A stretch of DNA of 64,000 bases from assembly GCA_023663385.1 (NCBI GenBank), contig JAMPHO010000001.1:279847-343846 (forward strand), written 5' to 3'. The position numbers and the translations under genes are program-made. Positions 41,469-51,324 of the stretch are shown in pieces (position 1 is the stretch's first letter; the number at the start of each line of letters is the position of its first letter). A model generated the notes under the pieces. The model was given only the letters and a program-made list of their open reading frames with translations. It did not search any database and was not told the origin of the DNA. Source of the DNA: Alistipes timonensis. Its GTDB lineage: Bacteria > Bacteroidota > Bacteroidia > Bacteroidales > Muribaculaceae.

Positions 41469-44009
41469 GTGTCAACCAAACCAACCTACACCTACGACGA
41501 GGCCTACGAGGCCACGCTCGACTACTTCAAAGGCGACGAGCTCGCCGCCCGAGTATGGGTAACGAAGTACGCCCTCAAAGACTCTTACGGAAACATCTAC
41601 GAGCGGACACCCGACGACATGCATATGCGCCTGGCTTCGGAAATAGCCCGCATCGAGGCGAAATACCCCAATCCGATGAGCGTTGAGGAGGTGTTTTCCT
41701 ACTTCCGAGATTTCAACTATATTGTGCCCCAGGGTAGCCCTATGACGGGTATCGGCAACAATTTCCAGGTAAGTTCGCTGAGCAACTGCTTCGTGATCGG
41801 CCTTGACGGGCGCCCCGACTCCTACGGGGGCATCATCCGCATCGACGAGGAGCAGGTGCAGCTTATGAAACGCCGCGGAGGGGTGGGGCATGACCTCAGC
41901 CACATCCGTCCCAAAGGCTCGCCGGTTAAGAATTCCGCCCTGACCTCCACCGGGCTCGTGCCCTTTATGGAGCGCTTCTCCAACTCCACCCGCGAGGTGG
42001 CTCAGGACGGGCGCCGCGGGGCGCTGATGCTCACCGTTTCGGTGAAGCACCCCGACAGCGAGGCGTTTGTCGATGCCAAGATGACCGAGGGGAAGGTTAC
42101 CGGCGCCAACGTGTCGGTCCGCATCGATGACGACTTCATGCGCGCCGCTACCGAGGGCACGAAGTACCGCCAGCAGTTCCCCGTCGATTCCGACAACCCC
42201 GAGGTGGTCAAGGAAGTCGACGCGGCCCAGTTCTGGGGCAAAATAATCCACAACGCGTGGAAGTCAGCCGAGCCGGGTGTGCTTTTCTGGGATACTATTA
42301 CCCGCGAATCGGTGCCCGACTGCTATGCCGACCTCGGTTTCCGCACTATATCGACCAACCCCTGCGGCGAGATACCCCTCTGCCCGTATGACTCCTGCCG
42401 TCTGCTGGCCATCAACCTTTACGCCTATGTGAAGAACCCGTTCACGCCCCAGGCCGAGTTCGATTTCGAACTCTTCCGCAAGCATGTGGCCAAGGCGCAG
42501 CGCGTTATGGACGACATCATCGACCTCGAAGCCGAAAAAATCGACCGCATAATAGAGAAAATCGACGAAGATCCCGAGAGCATGGAGGTGAAAGGCCCCG
42601 AACGCCACCTTTGGGAAAAGATTCGCCGCAAAACCCTCATGGGTCGCCGCACCGGTGTCGGTACTACCGCCGAGGGTGATATGCTCGCCGCCCTGGGCCT
42701 CAAATACGGCACAGAGGAGGCCACGGCTTTCTCCGAGAAGGTACACCGCGAGCTTGCCCTTGCCGCCTACAATTCGTCGGTGGTTATGGCCGAGGAGCGC
42801 GGCGCGTTCGAGGTTTTCGACGCCGAGAGGGAGAAGAACAACCCCTTCATCAACCGTCTGGCCGAGGCCGACCCCGCTCTCGGCGAGCGTATGGCCCGCT
42901 CGGGTCGCCGAAATATCGCCTGTCTGACCATCGCTCCGACCGGCACCACCAGCCTTATGACCCGCACTACCTCCGGCATCGAACCGGTGTTTATGCCGGT
43001 CTACAAGCGCCGCCGCAAGGTGAACCCCTCGGATCCTGAGTCGCGCGTCGACTTCGTTGACGAAAGTGGCGACGCTTTCGAGGAATACGTTGTTTACCAT
43101 CCGAAATTCGTTGAGTGGATGCGTGTCAACGGCATCGAGGTGAAGGACGACTACTCGCAGGAGGAGCTCGACGCCCTCGTGGCCCGCTCACCCTACGCCG
43201 GCGCCACGTCCAACGATGTCGACTGGATGGAGAAGGTGCGTATGCAGGGCCGTGTGCAGAAGTGGGTCGACCACTCGATTTCGGTCACCATCAATCTCCC
43301 CAACGATGTTTCCGAGGAGTTGGTTAACCGCCTCTACGTTGAAGCTTGGCGTTCGGGCTGCAAAGGTTGCACCGTTTACCGCGACGGCTCCCGATCCGGC
43401 GTGCTGATCGCCATGGAGAAGAAGAAGCCCGAGGCAAAGGCCGCGGCTGGCATCCCGCAGCATATGACCAAGCGCCCAATCGAGCTTGAGGCCGACGTGG
43501 TTCGTTTCCAGAACAATAAGGAGAAGTGGATCGCCTTCATCGGGCTTGTTGATGGCCGTCCCTACGAGATATTCACTGGTCTGGCCGACGACGAGGATGG
43601 TATCTTCTGCCCCAAGTCGGTAAGCCACGGCAAGATTATCAAGGCTGTAGCTCCCGACGGGACCAAGCGTTACGACTTCCAGTTCGTGAACAAGCGCGGC
43701 TACAAGACCACTATCGAGGGGCTCTCTGACAAGTTCAACCCCGAATACTGGAACTACGCCAAACTGATTTCCGGCGTGCTCCGCTACGGAATGCCTATCG
43801 ACCAGGTTCTCAAACTCGTTGGCGGTCTCGAACTGAACTCGCAGAGCATCAACACCTGGAAGATGGGTGTTGAACGCGCTCTGAAGAAGTATCTCCCCAA
43901 CGGCACCTCAGCCGCCGGGCAGAAGTGCCCCAACTGCGGCCAGGAGACCCTCGTGTACCAGGAAGGTTGCCTGATATGCACCTCCTGCGGCACCTCGAAG
44001 TGCGGCTGA
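41469..44009 (+). CDS. nrdJ: Adenosylcobalamin-dependent (class II) ribonucleotide reductase
   Basis: The 846-residue enzyme reduces ribonucleotides to deoxyribonucleotides without needing oxygen. I take the GTG at 41469 as start (MSTKPTYTYDEAYEA). The ATP-cone is absent. The reductase barrel has SLSNCFVIG and the active-site loop STNPCGEIPLCPYDSC (the Cys and Glu of the NxCxE motif). A Zn-ribbon-like tail with CPNCG, CLICTSCG and a terminal CG probably re-reduces the active site. I looked for a cobalamin riboswitch in the 250-base leader and found none. The reductase fits an anaerobe and depends on vitamin B12, whether made or imported. Confidence 0.93.
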   Translation: MSTKPTYTYDEAYEATLDYFKGDELAARVWVTKYALKDSYGNIYERTPDDMHMRLASEIARIEAKYPNPMSVEEVFSYFRDFNYIVPQGSPMTGIGNNFQVSSLSNCFVIGLDGRPDSYGGIIRIDEEQVQLMKRRGGVGHDLSHIRPKGSPVKNSALTSTGLVPFMERFSNSTREVAQDGRRGALMLTVSVKHPDSEAFVDAKMTEGKVTGANVSVRIDDDFMRAATEGTKYRQQFPVDSDNPEVVKEVDAAQFWGKIIHNAWKSAEPGVLFWDTITRESVPDCYADLGFRTISTNPCGEIPLCPYDSCRLLAINLYAYVKNPFTPQAEFDFELFRKHVAKAQRVMDDIIDLEAEKIDRIIEKIDEDPESMEVKGPERHLWEKIRRKTLMGRRTGVGTTAEGDMLAALGLKYGTEEATAFSEKVHRELALAAYNSSVVMAEERGAFEVFDAEREKNNPFINRLAEADPALGERMARSGRRNIACLTIAPTGTTSLMTRTTSGIEPVFMPVYKRRRKVNPSDPESRVDFVDESGDAFEEYVVYHPKFVEWMRVNGIEVKDDYSQEELDALVARSPYAGATSNDVDWMEKVRMQGRVQKWVDHSISVTINLPNDVSEELVNRLYVEAWRSGCKGCTVYRDGSRSGVLIAMEKKKPEAKAAAGIPQHMTKRPIELEADVVRFQNNKEKWIAFIGLVDGRPYEIFTGLADDEDGIFCPKSVSHGKIIKAVAPDGTKRYDFQFVNKRGYKTTIEGLSDKFNPEYWNYAKLISGVLRYGMPIDQVLKLVGGLELNSQSINTWKMGVERALKKYLPNGTSAAGQKCPNCGQETLVYQEGCLICTSCGTSKCG

Positions 44010-44029
44010 TACGGCGCGAGGCAAAAATA

Positions 44030-44080
44030 AAAACCGGCCGGACGGTCGAGGCTCGAAGCCCGACTTGTCCGGCCGGTTTT
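44030..44080. terminator. Bidirectional terminator after nrdJ
   Basis: A 14-base-pair stem (AAAACCGGCCGGAC with its complement) with a 23-base loop, then TTTTT, sits between convergent genes. Confidence 0.85.
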
Positions 44081-44120
44081 TCTATTAAGAGCTTGTATTT
44101 TAACAAGCTTATTGAATGTT

Positions 44121-45026
44121 TCAGCGTTTCCCCGAGCGGTATATTTGCCAGGAGTTCACGATGTTGTGCCAGGCGACGTAGGCTGCCGGGGCGGCTGACG
44201 CGAGGGGGTTGAGGTAGGTGAGGGCCAACCATATGGCGAGCACCGTGTTTTTCTGCCCGAGGCTTTGCGCTCCTGAGACGCGGTCGGCGTAGCGGGCTCC
44301 TATTTTCCGGCCTAAGCCGAACTGGAGCACGCAGGCAATGAGCGCCGCCAGCGCGAGAAGCAGAATCTGGGGTATCGCCGACGCGGGTTCCCGCATGAGG
44401 AAGCTCACAGAGTTGCCTACGACTATCAGCAACGCCACCGCCCATATGTAGAACGACAGCCCCTGGTGCCCGGCGACCGCCTCCTTCGCCTTCGGAGCGA
44501 AGCGCCCCATCAGCGCCGCTATGGCCAGCGGGCCGAGGATCAGCGGCAGCACGCTCCGGGCGATGGCGAGCAGCGAGTCGGCAAAACCGATGGCCGTGCC
44601 CTCCCCTCCGATCCACGTCAGCAGCAGGGGGGCGAGGAGCGCCACGCTGATGTGCGAGAAAAACGAGTATACCGCGACCCGTCCGACGGAGCCACCGAGC
44701 ATGCCGGTAATCACCGGGGCGGCGGTGGCGGTAGGGCAGAACACGCAGATGAACGCGCCCTGGGCGAGCACCTCGTCGAACGGGCGGATGAGCAGGTAGA
44801 CCCCCACCGCGCCTCCGATCTGGGCGGCGAGCAGCAGCCATATGTAGCGCCCGACATGGAAGTCGCTCGTTTTCAGTCGGCAATATGTGATAAGCAGCAT
44901 CGTGAAAATCAGGTAGCGCGACAGAAAGGCCACATGGCCTATGGAGTCATGGAAAAGCACGCCGAGCAGCATGGCTATCGGCAGCATCCAGGGCTTTATC
45001 TTCTGTCGGAAAGTAGCGAGTCTCAT
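44121..45026 (-). CDS. BASS/SBF-family transporter
   Basis: The ATG at 45026 gives 301 residues (MRLATFRQKIKPWMLPIAML); the frame extends upstream to 45101 without a sensible N terminus. There are about nine hydrophobic helices, and motifs of the bile acid:sodium symporter fold such as FCPTATAAPVITGMLGG and SLGQKNTVLAIWLALTYLNP, with an N-terminal helix pair typical of SBF-like proteins. The substrate is unknown; family members move bile acids, pantoate, pyruvate or other organic anions with sodium. It is a single gene, downstream of the MFS transporter gene on the same strand. Confidence 0.8.
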   Translation of the reverse strand: MRLATFRQKIKPWMLPIAMLLGVLFHDSIGHVAFLSRYLIFTMLLITYCRLKTSDFHVGRYIWLLLAAQIGGAVGVYLLIRPFDEVLAQGAFICVFCPTATAAPVITGMLGGSVGRVAVYSFFSHISVALLAPLLLTWIGGEGTAIGFADSLLAIARSVLPLILGPLAIAALMGRFAPKAKEAVAGHQGLSFYIWAVALLIVVGNSVSFLMREPASAIPQILLLALAALIACVLQFGLGRKIGARYADRVSGAQSLGQKNTVLAIWLALTYLNPLASAAPAAYVAWHNIVNSWQIYRSGKR

Positions 45027-45084
45027 TGTTTCGAGCGAGTCCTTTGCCAAGGATTTTTTTGCGAGTGAAAACTGATTGCAGCAC

Positions 45085-45117
45085 GAGGGGGTGTCTCTCA
45101 AAGATTGACACCCCCTC
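45085..45117 (-). terminator. Hairpin after the MFS transporter gene
   Basis: An 11-base-pair perfect stem (GAGGGGGTGTC with its complement) and 11-base loop, 28 bases past the stop at 45145. The T run is weak. Confidence 0.6.
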
Positions 45118-45144
45118 GGCGGCCCAGCGGTCGCTGGTATGAGG

Positions 45145-46608
45145 TTATTCGTTGTCGATACCTTCGGAGGCCATCAGGTCAGCCTCCTTGTCGGAGCGGA
45201 TGTTGGGGAGCTCCAGCCCGTAGTGCTTACGGGCGTCGAGTATTTTGAGCCAGATGCCGAACACCAGGGCGAGGGCGCCAAGGGAGGCGAACAGGAGCAT
45301 CGGCACGGTGTAGTTGTATTTCATCGGATCGTCGATGCCGGGGTTGGATGCCTGGAGCACGATGCCGATGAGGATGGGGAAGGCCATCAGGCCCACGTTC
45401 TGCACCCAGAAAATAAGGGAGTATGCCGAGCCGAGGAAGCGCTTGTCCATAACCTTGGGCACCGAGGGCCAGAGCGCGGCGGGCACCAGCGAGAAGCTCA
45501 CACCTAACACGATGATAGCCACGAAGGCGAGCCAGGTCGCGGGATAAACGGGGAGCACCAGGGCGAAGGTGAGGTGGCAGCCGATCATCAGTATGGCGCC
45601 GAGAATCAGCATCGAGGCACCTTTCCCCTTATAGTCGAGGAACATACCCAGGAAGGGGGTGAGGGCGGCGGCGCCGATAGGGAACCAGCGGAAGATGTCG
45701 GCTGCCTGGGTGGCGTCCATCCCGAGGGTGCACTGGAGCATATTGGTCGCGTAGCGCTGGAAGGGGAAGATTGCCGAATAGTAGAGCACGCAGAGCAGGG
45801 CTATGATCCAGAAGAGCTGGCTGGAGAGGATGCGGCCCACGTCGGAGAATTTGAACTCCTCCTCGGCGGTTTCGTCGCCGGTAGCGCTCAGGCGCTCGGC
45901 GGCCATCTCGCGGTCGAGGCGCGTATCCATGAAGTTGAACACGATATAGCAGATAAGGCCGATCAGCAGCAGGGCGGTGCAGAAGCCCACGGGGATAACT
46001 ACCGTCGGGTCGTTCTTGCCCATCCATTCAGCCAGGCGGGGCGATATGGAGAAGATGGCGAACACGCCCACGCGGGCTATGGCCATCTCAAGCCCCATCG
46101 CGAGGGCCATCTCCTTCCCCTCAAACCATTTGGCAAGGGTCTTGCTGACGGTTATACCGGCCATCTCGCAGCCGCAGCCGAAAATCATGAAGCCGAAGGC
46201 GGCGAGCTTGGCGCTGCCGGGCATCTCGACCCACCAGGAGCCGAGCCACTGCTCGAAGCCGGTGCCCTGGAAGGCGTCGGAAATCGCGTAAAGCTTAATG
46301 CAGGCGCCGATGAGCATCACCGAGGCCGAGAGAGTGCCGGTGAAGCGTATCCCCATCTTGTCGAGGATTATGCCGGCCAGAATCAGGAAGCCGAATACGT
46401 TGAGTATGTACTCCGCTCCGGCGTAGTAGCCGAATGCTTCGGGAGTCCAGCCGCGCTGTTGCTCGATCAGCGACTGGAGGGGCGACATTACGTCGACGAA
46501 CATATAGGCGAAGAACATCATGGAGGCCACCAGGATGAGCGCCGTCCAGCGCGCCCAGGCCTTGTCGTTGAGCAATTGCTTCGTCTTAGCGGTAACTGTT
46601 TGGGTCAC
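45145..46608 (-). CDS. Major facilitator superfamily transporter
   Basis: The 487-residue protein has twelve predicted membrane helices and a central cytoplasmic loop (about 225-260, LDREMAAERLSATGDETAEE). Helix-rich segments such as ILVASMMFFAYMFVDVMSPL and GFMIFGCGCEMAGITVSKTL are typical of MFS. Its general shape resembles MFSD1-like or nitrate/nitrite-type MFS proteins, but I cannot assign a substrate. The promoter lies at 46673-46704 on the minus strand, back to back with that of the AI-2E-type permease gene. Confidence 0.85.
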   Translation of the reverse strand: MTQTVTAKTKQLLNDKAWARWTALILVASMMFFAYMFVDVMSPLQSLIEQQRGWTPEAFGYYAGAEYILNVFGFLILAGIILDKMGIRFTGTLSASVMLIGACIKLYAISDAFQGTGFEQWLGSWWVEMPGSAKLAAFGFMIFGCGCEMAGITVSKTLAKWFEGKEMALAMGLEMAIARVGVFAIFSISPRLAEWMGKNDPTVVIPVGFCTALLLIGLICYIVFNFMDTRLDREMAAERLSATGDETAEEEFKFSDVGRILSSQLFWIIALLCVLYYSAIFPFQRYATNMLQCTLGMDATQAADIFRWFPIGAAALTPFLGMFLDYKGKGASMLILGAILMIGCHLTFALVLPVYPATWLAFVAIIVLGVSFSLVPAALWPSVPKVMDKRFLGSAYSLIFWVQNVGLMAFPILIGIVLQASNPGIDDPMKYNYTVPMLLFASLGALALVFGIWLKILDARKHYGLELPNIRSDKEADLMASEGIDNE

Positions 46609-46672
46609 AACTATTGGTTTAAAAGGGTTAATGACATGGAGGCGCTCCGCGCCTCCGGCGATAAAATTGCCA

Positions 46673-46720
46673 CAAATTTACGATAATTTGGGGCGTTATG
46701 AAAACTTTTGGCTAATTTTG
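46673..46720. promoter_or_regulatory. Back-to-back promoters of the MFS and AI-2E-type genes
   Basis: Minus strand: TTTT (46704-46701), 20 bases, TAAATTTG (46680-46673), for the MFS gene. Plus strand: -7 box TAATTTTG (46713-46720) for the permease gene, with only a poorly spaced -33 element. The two overlap, so one polymerase may exclude the other. Confidence 0.6.
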
Positions 46721-46749
46721 TGGCTTGATTTCAACAACGACACCTGAAT

Positions 46750-47865
46750 ATGTATAACGGAACGGCGTATTCCCGCCCCTTCACCTTCGACCGGGTGGTG
46801 CGGCTCCTGATTGGCTGCGCCATAGTGGTTTTCCTCGTGTGGCTCGTGAATCTGCTCAAGGATGTTCTACTCCCTTTCTGCGTGGCATGCCTTATAGCGT
46901 ATATTTTCGAGCCGTTCGTGCAGTATAACCGCCGCCTGCTCAAACTAAGCGGGCGCATAACGGCCATATTCGTGACCCTTTTCGAGGTACTGCTCTTCAT
47001 AGGGATTCTCGCTTACTTCACCGTGCCGATGATTATTGACGAGTTCCGGCAGATGGCCTCGATGCTCGACCGCTACGCGACCGCCGAGGTGTCGATTCAG
47101 TTCCTTCCCGCCGAGCTCCACGATTTTCTGCGCCAGAACATTGATTTCCGCGACCTGGGCCAACGGCTTATGCGCCAGGACCTCAATTCGCTGGTGCAGA
47201 GGCTTATGTCGGTGGTCAACGGGGGGCTCCACGTTGTGCTCGCCGTGGCCGGGTGGCTGATGGTGCTTCTGTATGTCGTGTTCATAATGCTTGACTACGA
47301 ACGGCTTATGGCGGGGTTCCGCCTGTTGGTGCCCCCTCGTATGCGCCCGCTGGCCTACAAGTTAGGCAACGACATCAAGGATTCTATGAACCATTATTTC
47401 CGCGGACAGGCCCTGATGGCCGTATGCGTGGCGTTTATCTATTGCACGGGTTTCTACATCTGCGGTCTGCCGCTGGCCATAGTGCTCGGCCTCGGGGCCG
47501 GCGTGCTGTTCATGATACCTTATTTCCAGTTCCTCACCATAATCCCGGTCACATTGCTATGCCTTGTAGGGGCGGCCGACGGGTCGGTTGATTTCTGGCG
47601 CCAGTGGTGGAGCTGCATGGCTGTGTTCGCCGTTGTGCAGATTGTCGCCGACCTAATACTCATGCCCCGCATAATGGGTAAGGCCATGGGGCTCAACCCG
47701 GCGATAATACTGCTTTCGCTGTCGGTTTGGGGCACCCTTTTCGGCATGATCGGCATGATTATAGCGCTTCCGCTCACCACCCTGCTGTTAAGCTACTACG
47801 ACGAGTATATCATCAAACGCGCCTCTTCCCTCATTCCCCCGGACCCTCATAGCCCCACTCCCTGA
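46750..47865 (+). CDS. AI-2E-family (PerM-like) membrane permease
   Basis: The 371-residue protein has about eight membrane helices and a central amphipathic region (about 90-170, ATAEVSIQFLPAELHDFLRQ). The conserved C-terminal end GLNPAIILLSLSVWGTLFGMIG is recognisable as the AI-2 exporter/PerM family. Members have been linked to export of signalling molecules or to sodium/proton antiport, so the name AI-2E should be read as a family name only. Its last 35 bases overlap the end of the convergent gene at 47831. Confidence 0.88.
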   Translation: MYNGTAYSRPFTFDRVVRLLIGCAIVVFLVWLVNLLKDVLLPFCVACLIAYIFEPFVQYNRRLLKLSGRITAIFVTLFEVLLFIGILAYFTVPMIIDEFRQMASMLDRYATAEVSIQFLPAELHDFLRQNIDFRDLGQRLMRQDLNSLVQRLMSVVNGGLHVVLAVAGWLMVLLYVVFIMLDYERLMAGFRLLVPPRMRPLAYKLGNDIKDSMNHYFRGQALMAVCVAFIYCTGFYICGLPLAIVLGLGAGVLFMIPYFQFLTIIPVTLLCLVGAADGSVDFWRQWWSCMAVFAVVQIVADLILMPRIMGKAMGLNPAIILLSLSVWGTLFGMIGMIIALPLTTLLLSYYDEYIIKRASSLIPPDPHSPTP

Positions 47866-49543
47866 ACGGATTCCCCGGCAACCTCCCCGCGACGCTGTCA
47901 GTGGCGTAAAGCGAGAAATCGTCGCCTATTTGAAGCCATTTCCCGTAGCCGGCTTCCGCCAGCGCACCGCCTATTGTGGAATCTTTTTCGCAATCCATCC
48001 AGCCTATTACCGCTCCGCGACCCGATGCGAGTTCAATATCCGCTATAACCTCATCTATTGGCGGTATATACCGCATTGTCGAGTTTGGAGTTGTTTCTTC
48101 AAGGATGAATGTATAAGAGCAGCAGTCCTTTCCGACCACTGCTGTCGTAATGCCGCGGTCGCGCAGGTTGTCAAACACGAACTTCACGCTGTCAATATCA
48201 AGGTGGTAGTCGAACGGATGATAGTTGCGGGTGCCGTTTATCGCGGGGGTATATCGTGTGCGTAATGGCTCGTCCCAACTACATTCCAATCGTCTGATGA
48301 CGAACGCGAAGTAGCATAGCAGGCTCGCGGAGGAGAATATCAGCATGTACCTGACGAAGCGCCCGCATCGGTCCATCGCGCTTTTGTTTACTCCGAATGC
48401 GAACGCCATAGCGAGCACCCATCCGATACGTTCGGAAACCGCGTCGGATCCGAAACCCTGCAAGAGCATAAACGCTACGAGTGCCAGCACGCCCCAAATG
48501 GTTTTCCTGTCGGTGGCTTCCCCTTTGAGGTTGGCGTACAGGGGTGTGAAGAATATGGCGACGAACGCCAGCGGTGTAAGCAGCCCGTTGTGCGACCAGA
48601 AGAAGGTCCAGTCACCGTGGTTGTATATTACGGTTTTGACCGAATAATATGTGAGCAGCAGCGCGCCTGTCCATAAAATCCATCCGTGTCGGCGGCATTT
48701 TGTAAAGCACACGCTAAGTAGAATGGCGACCAGCGATGGAAGCATGAATTTGTATTGTGCGACCGCCAATTCGTAGGAAAACCGTATAATCTCAGGTATG
48801 TCAGCGAGTCTGTGCCCCCCGACCGTGTTCCCGAGGGAGAATGATGAGATATATGCCCGCGGTGATCCGGATATAACGCATATTCCTATCATGAATATCG
48901 CTGCCGCGCAGGTGGTGAGCGTCCCGACGTCGGCAAGTCGTTGACGTTTAGGGTAACTGGCTTCCGGCGCGGCCATCACGAACACGGTCATTACCGCGAG
49001 CGCCGCAACCATCGGTAGCCGGAACAGAATCATCGGTCCGACAGCCGCTCCCATCAATGCCGCTTTAGCTCGTGAAGGCGAGTCGATGTAAAGCAGCAAC
49101 ACTAACAATCCGAGGGCGGTCGACGGGTAAGCGCCTGAGTCCCAATTGTAGATAGGCAGATAGGTGAGTACCAAGCCAATGGCTATAATCATATACACGA
49201 CTGAGGCCCGCAAAGCCGACACTTTCCTGATTCTCATATACGCGTAACCGACCGCGGCTGACGATACGAAGCAAACGGTCATGAGGTATCTTAGGGCGAT
49301 GAATGTTTGGCCGAAAGCCTCCATCCACTTGTTGCCCGCGAAAAAGGTGAGCAGCGCCGGATACGCGCGGCTATATTCCAAGCAGCAGTAGGCCTGGTAA
49401 GGCTCGTCGCGGAAGCGGAACACTTCGAAAGGTACTAACAGGAAGGGGAGGGCAGTGCCCATAACCAGGCACGCTACAGTCAGAGCCACCCGGGTTCTCG
49501 GGTCGCTCAGTAATCGGTGTCCTGTTTCGGCCAATCGTTTCAT
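47831..49543 (-). CDS. Polytopic membrane protein, GT-C-like, paralogue 1
   Basis: I do not recognise a named family for this 570-residue protein. It has an N-terminal helix followed by an extracytoplasmic loop with VPFEVFRFRDEPYQAYCCLE, then about eleven hydrophobic helices. A soluble C-terminal domain follows (from about residue 430: YHPFDYHLDIDSVKFVFDNL). One acidic pair in the first loop (DEPYQ) and the polytopic body recall GT-C glycosyltransferases, which use lipid-linked sugars at the membrane. It is a close paralogue of the next gene upstream (49562-51286), 18 bases away, in the same orientation. The 3' end overlaps the convergent permease gene by 35 bases. Confidence 0.6.
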   Translation of the reverse strand: MKRLAETGHRLLSDPRTRVALTVACLVMGTALPFLLVPFEVFRFRDEPYQAYCCLEYSRAYPALLTFFAGNKWMEAFGQTFIALRYLMTVCFVSSAAVGYAYMRIRKVSALRASVVYMIIAIGLVLTYLPIYNWDSGAYPSTALGLLVLLLYIDSPSRAKAALMGAAVGPMILFRLPMVAALAVMTVFVMAAPEASYPKRQRLADVGTLTTCAAAIFMIGICVISGSPRAYISSFSLGNTVGGHRLADIPEIIRFSYELAVAQYKFMLPSLVAILLSVCFTKCRRHGWILWTGALLLTYYSVKTVIYNHGDWTFFWSHNGLLTPLAFVAIFFTPLYANLKGEATDRKTIWGVLALVAFMLLQGFGSDAVSERIGWVLAMAFAFGVNKSAMDRCGRFVRYMLIFSSASLLCYFAFVIRRLECSWDEPLRTRYTPAINGTRNYHPFDYHLDIDSVKFVFDNLRDRGITTAVVGKDCCSYTFILEETTPNSTMRYIPPIDEVIADIELASGRGAVIGWMDCEKDSTIGGALAEAGYGKWLQIGDDFSLYATDSVAGRLPGNPFREWGYEGPGE

Positions 49544-49561
49544 TCCGTTTAATTCAATGAG

Positions 49562-51286
49562 TTACTTCGTATAGCCCCAGGCTTCGTAGGGGTCGGTAGG
49601 CAAGGTCGGCAATATACTGTCCTTGACGTAGATTACTACCCGTGGGAAATCAGTGGCCCTGTAGCGTAGAAAGCTGTTGGCAGTCATAAGCGAATCTACG
49701 TTAGGGTCTTCCCATACAGCGAGATTGATCACTGCGTCTGCTGGTTCCCGGCTTTCGGCTCTGTAGAAATCGTTCCTGACATCTTCATCAGTCAGGTAAA
49801 ACTTCATGCCCGAGTTTTCGCCGTGTTCGTCGATACTGAAATTATAGCAATGACTTACCATGCCTATGGCTACGGTCCTGAGCCCGAGATTCTCCAAGTT
49901 GTCTTTAATGAATTTCACGCTGTCGAGCGGGGCGTAGACTATGCCCGGCTCGTTGTATGGTCTTATGCCGTCGAACACTGTCGCGTAGCGGGGATGTACA
50001 GCTGGAAGCCACGCCTTGTTGAGAGCGTTTAGCTTTTGGGCATAGAACCCGGTTACGATCAGGGCTGTGAATAGCGTGATATAAAATGTGAGCCGACGTT
50101 CGCGCAGGAAATAGTCGCTGCTCGCTCCAAATGCGAACGCGAATGTCAGAGTCCATCCGATACGTTCTACGATTCGGTCGGAGCCGGATGCCTGGGTCAG
50201 GGCGAATGCAGCAATAGCCGCGAGATACAGCAGCCCGGATTTCAGCGGCTTTCCCGAGCGCAGGTTTCCTAACGGACCGGCAACCAAGACGAAAAACGCC
50301 GACGGCACGATGATGCCGAAATTGCACCAGAACAGCTGGTCGCGGGCGTTAGGCATATTCATAAAGGCACATCTCACCGTGTAAGCGATAATCGCTATCG
50401 CGGCTATGTGGAGCCAGAGGCTGTTTCCCTTCTGCCTCGCGTAATAGTAGCTGAGCGCTATAGCCGCGCACCCCGGTAGGAAAGTTGCCGAAATGTAATA
50501 CGCGAATTTCACGCACATCTCCCATATATACATCAAATAGCCTATGGAATGTCCTCCGACGGTGTTTTCCCGCGTTATGGCTCCGAAGTAGCCCATTGGA
50601 GAGCAGACCATCAGAGTGGTCAGGGCTATGAACATAAGCAGAAATCCTCCCGCTGCCGAAGCGAGGTCGGTAGCGGCTATCCTAAGATTGCCTTTGCCGA
50701 TGCCTCGGCGATATAGTATAAAGGCCGCCACTACTGGAACTCCCGTTATAAGTGGCAATCTCGCGAGAGCCATAGCCGCGAGCCCCGCGCCAGTAGCCGC
50801 GGCGCGCTTCCACGACGGCTTTTCGAGATATAACAATGTGGAGCAGAGTGTGATAGCCACAAACGGGTAGCTACCCGCATCCCATCCATAAACCGTTATG
50901 TTGTTGAGAATTATACCTATCGCGCCCGCGAAAAAGATGGCTGAGCACTTCACGATAGAGAATCCTCGGTGGCGCAGGTAGCCGCACCCGATAGCGATTG
51001 ACGACACATAGCATAGCGTCATCAGCACACGCAGGCTTATGTACCGTTCTCCGAAAACCATCATCCACAGATGCCCGATCCAGAACGACAGCATCCCGAG
51101 GTATGCCCTGTCGTAAAATTTGCAGCAATGCGCCTGGTACGGCTCATCGCCGAAGCGGAAATCCTCAAACGGCACCAGCGCCATCGGTAACGCCACCCCC
51201 GCCACTATGAGCGCGAGCGCGATTGCGATTCTTGCCGGACGTTTCCCGGCGATACCGCGGTATAGTTCATATACGTCGATGCGCAT
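49562..51286 (-). CDS. Polytopic membrane protein, GT-C-like, paralogue 2
   Basis: I start this 574-residue protein at the ATG at 51286 (MRIDVYELYRGIAGK); the frame runs on to 51622 but that part overlaps the neighbouring pseudouridine synthase gene antisense and is low complexity. The plan matches paralogue 1: first loop VPFEDFRFGDEPYQAHCCKF, similar helix pattern, NTVGGHSIGYL-like middle loop, and C-terminal domain with VYAPLDSVKFIKDNLENLGL. The pair probably arose by tandem duplication and has diverged a good deal. A role in glycosyl transfer to a surface polymer is inferred from topology alone. Confidence 0.6.
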   Translation of the reverse strand: MRIDVYELYRGIAGKRPARIAIALALIVAGVALPMALVPFEDFRFGDEPYQAHCCKFYDRAYLGMLSFWIGHLWMMVFGERYISLRVLMTLCYVSSIAIGCGYLRHRGFSIVKCSAIFFAGAIGIILNNITVYGWDAGSYPFVAITLCSTLLYLEKPSWKRAAATGAGLAAMALARLPLITGVPVVAAFILYRRGIGKGNLRIAATDLASAAGGFLLMFIALTTLMVCSPMGYFGAITRENTVGGHSIGYLMYIWEMCVKFAYYISATFLPGCAAIALSYYYARQKGNSLWLHIAAIAIIAYTVRCAFMNMPNARDQLFWCNFGIIVPSAFFVLVAGPLGNLRSGKPLKSGLLYLAAIAAFALTQASGSDRIVERIGWTLTFAFAFGASSDYFLRERRLTFYITLFTALIVTGFYAQKLNALNKAWLPAVHPRYATVFDGIRPYNEPGIVYAPLDSVKFIKDNLENLGLRTVAIGMVSHCYNFSIDEHGENSGMKFYLTDEDVRNDFYRAESREPADAVINLAVWEDPNVDSLMTANSFLRYRATDFPRVVIYVKDSILPTLPTDPYEAWGYTK

Positions 51287-51324
51287 AGGTGATTTAATTC
51301 GGCTGATTGGGCGAGTGGGCGCGG

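Noticed and set aside
43849..44883. A 344-codon frame overlapping the BASS transporter gene
   Set aside because: It is out of frame with the transporter, whose helices and motifs are convincing, and it has low-complexity Arg/Pro sequence.
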